Shown here: positions 1 through 7,465 of the stretch, piece by piece | How the letters are laid out: each line of letters begins with the position of its first letter | How positions within the stretch are numbered: position 1 is the stretch's first letter | Source: Oscillospiraceae bacterium | Lineage (GTDB): Bacteria; Bacillota; Clostridia; Oscillospirales; Oscillospiraceae | Direction: 5' to 3' | Length of the DNA stretch: 18,418 nt | Assembly: GCA_016290695.1 (NCBI GenBank) | Contig: JAEEUX010000019.1 | Coordinates: 1-18,418 of the forward strand | Made by a program: the position numbers and the translations under genes | Notes under the pieces: model-generated | Told to the model about the DNA's origin: nothing | The model's input: only the letters and a program-made list of their open reading frames with translations | The model's database searches: none

Positions 1-527
1 GGGAACACGGTAACTATTGCCGACCTTTTTATTTTCTTGAAGTATTTTACGAAAATAATGTCCCATGTCAGCAAGGTGAGATACGCCGCGCCATAGGTTA
101 TAAAGAGGCCGATACCCCAGCTATAGTTTGTCGCTGTCCCCTCCATGAATTTCAGATCAAAACAGGGCATGAGCACGATGCAGGCTATTCCGATAATGCC
201 CTGCACTATTATTACAAGCCTTCTCTTTTTCTTGTTCGTGGAAATCAGAGAGAAAACGTATAATCCATAAATAAAGCAGACCAGCAGCCCGGTTCCGAAG
301 AACGAATAATGGAGAATATTATTTACAAGAGTCGGAACAGTGTCTAATGAGTTTACGGTAATTTCTGTGATAAGCGCAAAAATACTATGCAGCAGCGCGG
401 CCAAGGTAAAGAAAATATAGCTCGATTTCTTGCTCTTGTATTTGCCGGAATACAGACCGTATCCGGCAATGACCAAGAGAATAAGAATATCTATTATTTC
501 CGCTCTTATAAGAATTAATAATTTCAT
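1..527 (-). CDS. Multi-pass membrane protein, N-terminal part (possible sensor of a signalling protein), cut by window edge
   Basis: An open frame runs from ATG at 527 to the window edge without a stop, giving 175 residues of a longer protein. It begins MKLLILIRAEIIDILIL. About five hydrophobic segments are visible, near residues 11-27, 36-58, 68-95, 101-121 and 135-160, separated by basic loops (KYKSKKS, NKKKRR, KYFKKIKR). The stretch resembles the membrane sensor part that precedes GGDEF or histidine kinase domains in many Clostridia, but no such output domain is inside the window, so the function is inference only. A GTG one codon upstream (530) is an alternative start: the GGAG upstream lies about 10 nt from the GTG and 13 nt from the ATG. 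The gene follows pyrI by 36 nt on the same strand and may be co-transcribed with it. Its base composition looks more AT-rich than the pyr genes. Confidence 0.75.
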   Translation of the reverse strand, partial: MKLLILIRAEIIDILILLVIAGYGLYSGKYKSKKSSYIFFTLAALLHSIFALITEITVNSLDTVPTLVNNILHYSFFGTGLLVCFIYGLYVFSLISTNKKKRRLVIIVQGIIGIACIVLMPCFDLKFMEGTATNYSWGIGLFITYGAAYLTLLTWDIIFVKYFKKIKRSAIVTVF

Positions 528-563
528 CACAACACCATTTCTCCGACTATCAGCCGGAATTAA

Positions 564-1007
564 TCAGCCGGAGGAATAAAGGCTGAATTTATGCTCTGCC
601 TTCGCGTCGCAATAAATGCAGCGGTAGACTATGTTTTCCTCGTCGGCAAGGCGGAACACCTGCGGAAGCTCCTGTTCGGTCGAGCTTATGCAGCGCGGAT
701 TGTTGCAGCTTATGATCCCGCGAAGCTCCTTCGGGAGCTCCAATTTGCTCTTTTTGATTATTTCGCCGTTTTTAATTACATTAACCGTAACCCCCGGGTC
801 AATATAGCCTATTGCGTCAAGGTCAAGGTCAATCAACTCATCTATTTTTATTATATCCTTTTTACCCGTTTTGCCGCTGGGTACGTTTTTAATAATGGCT
901 ACGCAGCAGTCAAGCTTATCGAGATTTAAAAAATGATATATCCTCATGCTGCTTCCGGCTTTTATATGGTCGATAACATAGCCGTTGTTTATCGCATCGA
1001 TATTCAT
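564..1007 (-). CDS. pyrI: Aspartate carbamoyltransferase regulatory subunit PyrI
   Basis: This 147-residue protein is the regulatory chain of aspartate transcarbamoylase. It binds nucleotide effectors (CTP, ATP) in its N-terminal domain and contacts the catalytic PyrB chain through a C-terminal zinc domain. The four zinc-ligand cysteines are visible at C101, C106, C130 and C133 (CNNPRC and CIYC). Length is close to the 153 residues of E. coli PyrI. The ATG overlaps the pyrB stop as ATGA, with a strong GGAGGTGA ribosome site 5 nt upstream, so translation is probably coupled to pyrB and supports equal stoichiometry. Its presence implies a holoenzyme under allosteric feedback by nucleotides, unlike the unregulated PyrB trimers of Bacillus. 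It is the last recognised pyr gene of the run. Confidence 0.96.
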   Translation of the reverse strand: MNIDAINNGYVIDHIKAGSSMRIYHFLNLDKLDCCVAIIKNVPSGKTGKKDIIKIDELIDLDLDAIGYIDPGVTVNVIKNGEIIKKSKLELPKELRGIISCNNPRCISSTEQELPQVFRLADEENIVYRCIYCDAKAEHKFSLYSSG

Positions 1008-1921
1008 TTATTCACCTCCAGAAGCATCATGATAAGCGCCATGCGGATGAATTTTCCGTAAAGCACCTGCTTGAAGTAGCATGCACGAGGGTCGTCGTCT
1101 ACTGAGGTGGATATCTCATTTACACGCGGCAGCGGGTGCAGCACGGCGAGTTCCTTTTTGGCACTTATAAGCTTTTCAGGTGTGAGAACATAGCTGTCCT
1201 TGAGGCGAATATAGTCAGCTTCATTGAAGAAGCGTTCTCTCTGAACGCGCGTCATGTAAAGGATATCTAGCTCGTGCATAACCTCTTCAAGAGAACCCGT
1301 TTCATAATATGGGATGTTCCTTTTGAGGATTATATCCTGCATTACATAGTCAGGGATCGTAAGCTCATCCGGCGATATCATGATGAATTTAATACCCGCA
1401 TAACGGGAAAGTGCGTCGATAAGCGAATGGACCGTTCTGCCGAATTTAAGGTCTCCGCAGAGGCCGACGGTCATATTCCCGAGTCTGCCCTTCTCGCGGC
1501 TTATTGTTATGAGATCAGCCAAGGTCTGCGTCGGGTGATTGTGTCCGCCGTCGCCCGCGTTTATAACGGGGACACCCGCCGAAATGGAAGCGACAAGCGG
1601 CGCGCCCTCCTTGGGGTGGCGCATGGCGATAATATCGGCAAAACAGCCAACGGTTCGCGCAGTGTCGGAAACACTCTCGCCCTTAGCAGAAGAACTGCTC
1701 GTCGCTTCGGAAAAGCCGATTACGCTGCCACCGAGTTCAAGCATGGCGGACTCAAAGCTCAGCCTTGTGCGCGTGCTCGGTTCATAAAAGAGCGTTGCGA
1801 GCTTCTTTCTGCGGCAGCAATCGGCATAATCATCAGGGTTCGCCATGATGTCGTTTGCCGTAGCGATAAGCCCGTCAATTTCGTCGGGTGAAAGATCATG
1901 AATACTGATAAGACTTCTCAT
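1004..1921 (-). CDS. pyrB: Aspartate carbamoyltransferase catalytic subunit PyrB
   Basis: The enzyme joins carbamoyl phosphate and L-aspartate to give carbamoyl aspartate, the first committed step of pyrimidine synthesis, in the cytoplasm. At 305 residues it is of normal length. The carbamoyl phosphate motif STRTR is at residues 49-53, the 80s-loop lysine is K80, and R101, H129 and R162 match known active-site residues. HPLPR is at 262-266. The start ATG overlaps the pyrE stop by 4 nt and the end overlaps pyrI by 4 nt. All key residues for both carbamoyl phosphate and aspartate binding appear intact. Together with PyrI it should form the dodecameric regulated enzyme. Confidence 0.97.
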   Translation of the reverse strand: MRSLISIHDLSPDEIDGLIATANDIMANPDDYADCCRRKKLATLFYEPSTRTRLSFESAMLELGGSVIGFSEATSSSSAKGESVSDTARTVGCFADIIAMRHPKEGAPLVASISAGVPVINAGDGGHNHPTQTLADLITISREKGRLGNMTVGLCGDLKFGRTVHSLIDALSRYAGIKFIMISPDELTIPDYVMQDIILKRNIPYYETGSLEEVMHELDILYMTRVQRERFFNEADYIRLKDSYVLTPEKLISAKKELAVLHPLPRVNEISTSVDDDPRACYFKQVLYGKFIRMALIMMLLEVNK

Positions 1922-2556
1922 TTCTTTATCCAGCTTTCGTCGGCAGGATTATTCCTGAAAGCGATTATCCTGTCAATATCTTCCTTTTTGATATAACCGA
2001 GTTCAGCAGCGACGTCTGCGATTACGTCAAAATTCGTCGCGCTGTGGTTTATAATCTTATGCTGCTTGAAACGGACGTTCGCGGGCAGCATATTATATGT
2101 GAATATGCTCACAATACCGAGAACCTCCGCCTGCGCCGCGCGCAGGACGTCAACTACCTCCATCACGCTGCCGCCGGTGGAGATAAGGTCCTCCACGACT
2201 ACGACCTTCTGCCCCGGAAGAAGCTTTCCTTCGATCTGATTCTTGCGTCCGTGGTCTTTCGCTCCGCCTCTGACGTAGCCCATCGGAAGGTCAAGGATCT
2301 TTGCCGTGAGCGCGGCGTGGGCGATGCCGGCTGTGCTCGTTCCCATAAGGACTTCACAATCAGGGTAATACTGCTTAATAAGGGATGCAAGAGAATCCTC
2401 AATGAGATCCCTTACTCGCGGCTCACTGAGAGTAAGCCTGTTATCGCAATAAATCGGGCTTTTGATGCCGCTCGCCCAGGTGAAGGGTTCGTCTGGCCTG
2501 AAAAACACCGCTTCTATCGAAAGCAGCGCCTTCGCAACTTCTCTTTCCATTTTCAT
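1918..2556 (-). CDS. pyrE: Orotate phosphoribosyltransferase PyrE
   Basis: PyrE transfers phosphoribose from PRPP to orotate to form OMP, the fifth step of UMP synthesis. The 212-residue protein carries the type I phosphoribosyltransferase PRPP loop VVVVEDLISTGGS at about residues 118-130, preceded by a GTSTAG segment (72-77) and a basic loop (RGGAKDHGRKNQ, 96-107) that fits the catalytic flexible loop. Two in-frame ATGs at 2556 and 2550 are both reachable from an AAGGCAGGA ribosome site, so the exact start is uncertain by two residues. The gene sits 10 nt after pyrF, which supplies the next enzyme, and overlaps pyrB by 4 nt. Confidence 0.96.
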   Translation of the reverse strand: MKMEREVAKALLSIEAVFFRPDEPFTWASGIKSPIYCDNRLTLSEPRVRDLIEDSLASLIKQYYPDCEVLMGTSTAGIAHAALTAKILDLPMGYVRGGAKDHGRKNQIEGKLLPGQKVVVVEDLISTGGSVMEVVDVLRAAQAEVLGIVSIFTYNMLPANVRFKQHKIINHSATNFDVIADVAAELGYIKKEDIDRIIAFRNNPADESWIKK

Positions 2557-2566
2557 TTCCTGCCTT

Positions 2567-3259
2567 TCAACAAAAATCGTTCACGCAGCGTTCATATGCC
2601 TTGAGCGGGTCCGCCGCTCCAGTAATCGAACGCCCTACTACGATATAATCGCTTCCTAATTGTTTCGCCATTGCCGGGGTAGTTACACGAGTCTGGTCGC
2701 CCTTATCGTTCTCTGCAAAGCGAATTCCGGGCGTGACCGTAAGGAATTCGTTCCCGCACGCTTTATGAATAAGCCCTGCCTCAAGCGGCGAGCAGACAAC
2801 TCCGCCGAGTCCCGCCGCTTTCGCGTTTTTCGCGTAGGATATAACCGTGTCCTCCATGCTTTTTTCTATAAGCAGCTCCGAATGAAGCATTTCTTCCGAG
2901 GTGGAGGTAAGCTGAGTGACGCCGATAAGCACGGGCGGCTTTTCCGCTGTGGAAACCGCCTCCTTTGCGGCTGCCATCATTTTCCGCCCCCCTGCTGCAT
3001 GGACGTTTATAATGTCCACTCCAAGGCCCGCAAGGACCTTCATCGCCGAGGCTACAGTATTCGGAATGTCATGCAGCTTTAAATCCAAAAAAATGCGAAA
3101 GCCACGCTTTTTAAGCTCCCTTACAATAGGCGCGCCCTCGGCATAATAAAGCTCCATGCCGATTTTCAGATAAGGATTTCGCCCCTCAAAGGGCCTGAGG
3201 AAGCCGAACATTTTATCAGCTGTTGGAAAATCACAAGCGATAATAACGTCTTTACCCAT
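2567..3259 (-). CDS. pyrF: Orotidine 5'-phosphate decarboxylase PyrF
   Basis: PyrF decarboxylates OMP to UMP, the last step of the pathway. The 230-residue protein is a short, class I type TIM barrel. The catalytic signature DLKLHD lies at residues 59-64 and holds the Asp-Lys-Asp network. VTPGIR and the C-terminal VVGRSIT supply the phosphate-binding loops. The ATG shares one base with the pyrD stop (TGATG), indicating coupled re-initiation. The pyrF-pyrE pair is adjacent as separate genes rather than fused as in UMP synthase. Confidence 0.96.
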   Translation of the reverse strand: MGKDVIIACDFPTADKMFGFLRPFEGRNPYLKIGMELYYAEGAPIVRELKKRGFRIFLDLKLHDIPNTVASAMKVLAGLGVDIINVHAAGGRKMMAAAKEAVSTAEKPPVLIGVTQLTSTSEEMLHSELLIEKSMEDTVISYAKNAKAAGLGGVVCSPLEAGLIHKACGNEFLTVTPGIRFAENDKGDQTRVTTPAMAKQLGSDYIVVGRSITGAADPLKAYERCVNDFC

Positions 3260-4167
3260 CAGTGCGCGCCTCCGATAATATCAGTAATATTTTTTATCCC
3301 GAGCTTTTCCATTTCCTCGGGGAGAGAATAAATAATATCGCGACAGGCATAAGGGTCGATTAGATTCGCTGCGCCTACCTGAACTGCGTTTGCTCCGGCG
3401 AGCATCATTTCGATAACATCCCTTGCGCTCGTTACGCCGCCCATGCCGATAATCGGGATTTTCACCGCCTCATATACTTCATAGACCATTCTTAGCGCGA
3501 CGGGGAAAATCGCGGGGCCGGAGAATCCGCCCTTTTTATTGGCTATAACCGGCTTGCGTGTTTTTAAATCTATCCTCATGCCGAGCAGAGTATTGATTAG
3601 GCTTATCCCGTCCGCTCCCGCCTCCTCGCAGGCTTTGGCTATCGAGGCTATATCCGTGACGTTCGGGGAAAGTTTGACAAAAAGCGGCTTAGAGAGGACT
3701 TTTTTCACCGCTTTTGTAAGCTCAAAAGCACAGTCCGCCGAGGTTCCGAAGCTCATGCCTCCGTTGTGTACGTTCGGGCAACTGATGTTCAGCTCTACCG
3801 CGCCGATTTCCTTCACGGCGTTCGCCTTTTGGCAGCAGGTGACGTATTCATCCTGCGAAAAACCGCTGATGTTTGCGATTACGGGCTTAGTGTAGAATCG
3901 TGCAAGCTTGGGTATTTCCTCGGAAATAACGGCGTCGATACCGGGGTTTTGCAGACCGACGGAGTTTATCATGCCGGATGTGCATTCGGCAATCCTCGGG
4001 GTCGGGTTCCCAAAGCGCGGAGCAAGCGTCGTCCCCTTCAGGGCGATGGAGCCGAGGATATTAATATCGTAAAGCTCGGCAAATTCATATCCAAAGCCAA
4101 AGGTGCCGCTCGCCGGAATAACCGGGTTACTAAGCTCGAGCCCTGCCAGATTAACATTTAATCCCAT
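3259..4167 (-). CDS. pyrD: Dihydroorotate dehydrogenase B, catalytic FMN subunit (PyrDB type)
   Basis: This 302-residue subunit oxidises dihydroorotate to orotate using FMN. It is the class 1B form, shown by the catalytic cysteine in the NISCPN motif (C130), the FMN-contacting lysine in LKGTTL (K44), a NPGID segment, and the pyrK gene beside it. Class 1B enzymes are cytosolic heterotetramers that pass electrons through PyrK to NAD+, which fits an anaerobe that cannot rely on respiratory quinone. The start ATG lies inside the last codons of pyrK (10-nt overlap) with a GAGAGGTG ribosome site upstream. All active-site features look intact. Confidence 0.96.
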   Translation of the reverse strand: MGLNVNLAGLELSNPVIPASGTFGFGYEFAELYDINILGSIALKGTTLAPRFGNPTPRIAECTSGMINSVGLQNPGIDAVISEEIPKLARFYTKPVIANISGFSQDEYVTCCQKANAVKEIGAVELNISCPNVHNGGMSFGTSADCAFELTKAVKKVLSKPLFVKLSPNVTDIASIAKACEEAGADGISLINTLLGMRIDLKTRKPVIANKKGGFSGPAIFPVALRMVYEVYEAVKIPIIGMGGVTSARDVIEMMLAGANAVQVGAANLIDPYACRDIIYSLPEEMEKLGIKNITDIIGGAH

Positions 4168-4898
4168 ATAAGCACCTCTCTCTTAAACACCGGACCGTCG
4201 CGGCAAACGCGCTTAGCGCCCTCGCTCGTCATCATAGAGCAGCCCATACATGCGCCGAAGCCGCAGCCCATTCTCTCTTCAAAGCTATACTGCCCGGGGA
4301 GGTCGAACGCATCATATACTGCGCGAAGCATGGGCTTCGGGCCGCAGCAGAAGATATAATCCGGCATTGTATGAAACACTGCCGCGCCGTCAGGCGCAAA
4401 GCCTTTTATTCCTGTCGAACCGTCAGCCGTTGTGATGATAGTTTCGCAACCGAGTGACGCAAAATCACGCGAAAGGAAAACCTCGTCCGCGCTGTTGAAG
4501 CCGAGGACAACCTCAGGGTTCTTGCCGGTCTCGCAGAGCTTTTTAGCCAGCAGATAAAGCGGCGCGGCTCCCGCGCCTCCTCCGAGCAGCATCGGACGCT
4601 TAAACTCTCCCGAAATGTCAAACCCGTTGCCTAACCCAGTCATCAGATCGAGGCTTTGTCCGGGCGTCAGTTCTCTCATAAACTCCGTCCCCGTGCCTAC
4701 GACCTTATATATAAGCGTCAGCATGTCGCCCTCGGCGTCGCAAACCGAGATCGGGCGGCGGAGGAAAAAGCCCGGAAGCTCGATGTTTACGAACTGACCT
4801 GCGGCGCTTATTGCGGAGGTATCCCCCGAAAGGCGCATGCGGTAAATGTTTTTCGCTATGAGTTCATTTGAAATAATCTCAAACGGCGATTTTTTCAT
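4158..4898 (-). CDS. pyrK: Dihydroorotate dehydrogenase B, electron transfer subunit PyrK
   Basis: PyrK carries FAD and a [2Fe-2S] cluster and moves electrons from the FMN of PyrD to NAD+. The 246-residue protein has the FAD-binding RRPIS segment near residues 48-52, a glycine-rich LLGGGAGAAPL nucleotide loop at about 104-114, and a CGP motif at 185-187. The C-terminal cluster ligands are C212, C217, C220 and C232 in the order C-x4-C-x2-C-x11-C, typical of the family. Its start overlaps the pyrC stop as ATGA, downstream of GGAGGATAAGG, and its end overlaps pyrD, so both subunits are likely made together. Confidence 0.96.
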   Translation of the reverse strand: MKKSPFEIISNELIAKNIYRMRLSGDTSAISAAGQFVNIELPGFFLRRPISVCDAEGDMLTLIYKVVGTGTEFMRELTPGQSLDLMTGLGNGFDISGEFKRPMLLGGGAGAAPLYLLAKKLCETGKNPEVVLGFNSADEVFLSRDFASLGCETIITTADGSTGIKGFAPDGAAVFHTMPDYIFCCGPKPMLRAVYDAFDLPGQYSFEERMGCGFGACMGCSMMTSEGAKRVCRDGPVFKREVLIWD

Positions 4899-6175
4899 TC
4901 CTTATCCTCCCACACAAGACCGCCCTCGCAGAAGGTCATGAGGCAGCGTCCGAAAAGCTTTTTTCCCTCAAAGGGCGTAGACTTTCCCATTGACAGAAAC
5001 TCTGCCGGGTCTACCGTATATTCTTTGTCGAGATCGAAAACCGTCAGATTCGCGGGCAGTCCGTCAGTGAGCGGACTGCCTATGCCGAAGCGTTTTTTCG
5101 GTGCCTCCGACATAAGCTCAATAAGGCGTTCCAGCGTGATATGCCCCGGGCGCACAAGATATGTGTAGCAGGCCGCAAACGAGGTTTCAAGCCCGACGAC
5201 GCCGTTTAAACTGTCCTTTAGCCCGCGTGACTTTTCCTCGGCGGAATGCGGTGCATGATCGGTGGCAATCATGTCAATAGTGCCGTCCTTTATGCCGGCG
5301 ATCAGCGCGTCCCTGTCCTCCTTAGAGCGAAGGGGCGGGTTCATTTTGAAGCGTCCGTCCTCTATAATATCCTCGTCGCAAAAGGCGATATAGTGCGGCG
5401 CAGTCTCGCAGGTTACGTTCACGCCTCCCGCCTTGGCGTGGCGGATAAGCTCGACGCTTTCCTTCGTGGAAACGTGGCACACATGGTAAGCGCAGTCGGT
5501 TTCCGAGGCGATGGCAAGGTCGCGCTCAAGCTGCTTCCACTCGCTGTCAGAGCCTATTCCCTTGTGTCCATGCTCCTCGGCATATTTTCCCGCGTGGATA
5601 TAACCGCCGTCGAGCAGAGAATTATCCTCGCAGTGCGCGCAGATAAGCTTTTTAAGACGGTGCGCCTTGAGCATGGCGGCAAACATTATTTCCGCCTCCT
5701 GCACTCCGCTTCCGTCGTCCGAAAAGGCGCAGACCTTGTCCGCGATGGCCTCCATGTCGGAAAGATATTCGCCCTTGCGCCCCATCGTTATCGCGCCGTA
5801 GGGATAGACGTGAACAGCTGCGTCTGATTTTATAATGTCAAGCTGCTTCTTAACGCTTCCGCCTGTATCGGGAACGGGGTCTACGTTCGGCATGGCGCAA
5901 AGGTCGGTAAATCCGCCGCGTGCGGCAGCCAGGGAGCCGGTTTTTATAGTCTCCTTATAAGAAAAGCCCGGCTCACGCAGATGAACATGAACATCTGCCA
6001 AGCCGGGAAAAACATACTTTCCAGTACAGTCAATATTACGGGCTCCCGGGTCAAGGAGCATCTGCATATCAACTCGCATATCATTCATGAACACGATACC
6101 GTCACAAATGGTAATGTTCCCGGTATAGAAGCCGGAGCCGTTAAAGATATTCGCGTTTTTCAGAACGTAATCCAT
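4895..6175 (-). CDS. pyrC: Dihydroorotase PyrC (class I type)
   Basis: PyrC cyclises carbamoyl aspartate to dihydroorotate, the third pathway step. The 426-residue protein is an amidohydrolase-fold zinc enzyme. Metal ligands H63 and H65 lie in DVHVHLREPG, the bridging aspartate in FSDDG (D153), a histidine in CAHCED (H181), another in YHVCHVST, and the catalytic aspartate in ATDHAPHS. This long form with DVHVHLREPG and FSDDG is the class I (Bacillus and Clostridia) type. It is the first pyr gene, 63 nt after the U32 gene, and has its own predicted promoter. A GGAGTG ribosome site precedes the ATG. An alternative small frame overlaps its start (see findings). Confidence 0.96.
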   Translation of the reverse strand: MDYVLKNANIFNGSGFYTGNITICDGIVFMNDMRVDMQMLLDPGARNIDCTGKYVFPGLADVHVHLREPGFSYKETIKTGSLAAARGGFTDLCAMPNVDPVPDTGGSVKKQLDIIKSDAAVHVYPYGAITMGRKGEYLSDMEAIADKVCAFSDDGSGVQEAEIMFAAMLKAHRLKKLICAHCEDNSLLDGGYIHAGKYAEEHGHKGIGSDSEWKQLERDLAIASETDCAYHVCHVSTKESVELIRHAKAGGVNVTCETAPHYIAFCDEDIIEDGRFKMNPPLRSKEDRDALIAGIKDGTIDMIATDHAPHSAEEKSRGLKDSLNGVVGLETSFAACYTYLVRPGHITLERLIELMSEAPKKRFGIGSPLTDGLPANLTVFDLDKEYTVDPAEFLSMGKSTPFEGKKLFGRCLMTFCEGGLVWEDKE

Positions 6176-6213
6176 TATTGTGATTCACTCCATTGTAGAG
6201 ACTCATTTTTATT

Positions 6214-6242
6214 ATTTTACTATTTATAGAGCATCATGTCAA
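6214..6242 (-). promoter_or_regulatory. Predicted sigma-A promoter for the pyr genes
   Basis: Read on the minus strand, TTGACA (6242-6237) is followed by a 17-nt spacer and TAAAAT (6219-6214). The -35 box is perfect, the -10 has one mismatch, and the spacing is optimal. Transcription would start near 6207, leaving only about 30 nt before the pyrC ATG at 6175. The -35 box contains the TGA stop codon of the upstream U32 gene. No PyrR-type anti-terminator or terminator pair could fit in so short a leader. Confidence 0.75.
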
Positions 6243-7447
6243 TCAATAATGCCTGTATTTTTTGCTCTTTTCCTCAGAATATCGCCCGGCGCGAGTTCAT
6301 AGGGGCAGTCTATCAAAAGCTTCTGCTGCGGGTGCGGCGCGGAGTCAAGTACGCTCCCCTCTTCGTCCGTCATTGAGCTAACGACGAAGGAAGCGCCGGT
6401 AAAGCTCGGCGAAAGCACCTCGAGCGTATCTCCGGCAAAAAAGCGGTTTCTCTGCTCGATAAGAAGCTTACCGTTCTCGCGGCCCAAAACTACGGCGGTA
6501 AACACCGCGTCCTGCGTATATCCGTCGCTCGCGGCGGGCTCGTGCGCTATCTTGCCGTAATAAAAGTCCGTAGAAAAATCGCGGTGGCTCGCGCTGCAAA
6601 GCTCTTTCTCAAGTTCATCTATCGGCGCAGCATGGTCGATTGCCTTTCTATACGCGTTCACGACTGTTGCAACGTAATACGGCGACTTCATCCTGCCTTC
6701 GATTTTGAAGGAATAAACGCCCGCTTTTGCGATCTCGTCGATAAACTCTATCGTTTTAAGGTCGCGGCTGCTCATAATGGTCGTGCCCGTTTCATCCTCA
6801 TAGACCGGGAAGGCTTCATCCGGTCTTTCGTTTTGGACGAGCTTATATTTCCATCTGCAGGGCTGGGCGCAGTCTCCCCTGTTTGAGTCTCTGCCCGCGA
6901 GGAAGGCGCTTATAAGGCAGCGTCCGGAATAAGCCATGCACATCGCGCCGTGAACGAAGGCTTCAAGCTCAAGCTCAGGCGGAGTCTTGTCCCGCAGCTC
7001 CTTAATTTCGTCGAGGCTGAGCTCACGCCCGAGGACTATCCTCTTTGCGCCCATCCTGTAATAAGCGTTCGCGGCGGCGTAATTTACGCAGCTCGCCTGC
7101 GTGCTTACATGAACGGGAAGCTCGGGAACGGTCTCGGCGGCAAGAGCAATAACGCCTATGTCCGAAACGATTATTCCGTCCGCGCCCATCGCGGCAAGCT
7201 CGCGCAAATACTCCGGCAGCGGCGGGAAGTCGCAGTTACGCGCGAAGGAATTGACCGTAATGTAAATCTTCTTCCCTCGCTCGTGAACATAGTCTATGCC
7301 CGATTTGAGCGCTTCCATGGTAAAATCCGTCGGCGTCGTGCGAAGATGCATAAACGGGCCGCCGCAATATACGGCGTCAGCGCCGAAATATATGGCTGTT
7401 TTAAGTTTTTCAAGATCGCCTGCCGGCGCAAGCAGCTCAGTTTGCAT
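6239..7447 (-). CDS. U32 family protein, TrhP-like (probable tRNA hydroxylation protein)
   Basis: The 402-residue protein belongs to the U32 family, once called collagenase-like peptidases and now linked to prephenate-dependent RNA hydroxylation (E. coli TrhP/YegQ and Bacillus TrhP1/TrhP2 form 5-hydroxyuridine at tRNA position 34). The U32 signature EAFVHGAMCMAYSGRCLIS is at about residues 162-180. Four cysteines, C170, C177, C193 and C197, have the C-x6-C-x15-C-x3-C spacing expected for an iron-sulfur cluster. The N-terminus LLAPAG starts the TIM-barrel domain. A GTG at 7453 is in frame, but it lies within the AGAGGTG ribosome site, so ATG at 7447 is preferred. It sits 18 nt after another U32 gene, a pairing also seen in Bacillus (yrrN-yrrO). 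Assignment to TrhP rather than another U32 subgroup is inference from length. Confidence 0.88.
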   Translation of the reverse strand: MQTELLAPAGDLEKLKTAIYFGADAVYCGGPFMHLRTTPTDFTMEALKSGIDYVHERGKKIYITVNSFARNCDFPPLPEYLRELAAMGADGIIVSDIGVIALAAETVPELPVHVSTQASCVNYAAANAYYRMGAKRIVLGRELSLDEIKELRDKTPPELELEAFVHGAMCMAYSGRCLISAFLAGRDSNRGDCAQPCRWKYKLVQNERPDEAFPVYEDETGTTIMSSRDLKTIEFIDEIAKAGVYSFKIEGRMKSPYYVATVVNAYRKAIDHAAPIDELEKELCSASHRDFSTDFYYGKIAHEPAASDGYTQDAVFTAVVLGRENGKLLIEQRNRFFAGDTLEVLSPSFTGASFVVSSMTDEEGSVLDSAPHPQQKLLIDCPYELAPGDILRKRAKNTGIID

Positions 7448-7465
7448 AAGCACCTCTCAATTATA

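Noticed and set aside
1274..1891. 205-codon open frame on the plus strand, opposite pyrB
   Set aside because: It is arginine-rich, low-plausibility sequence mirroring pyrB, whose active-site motifs are all present on the other strand.
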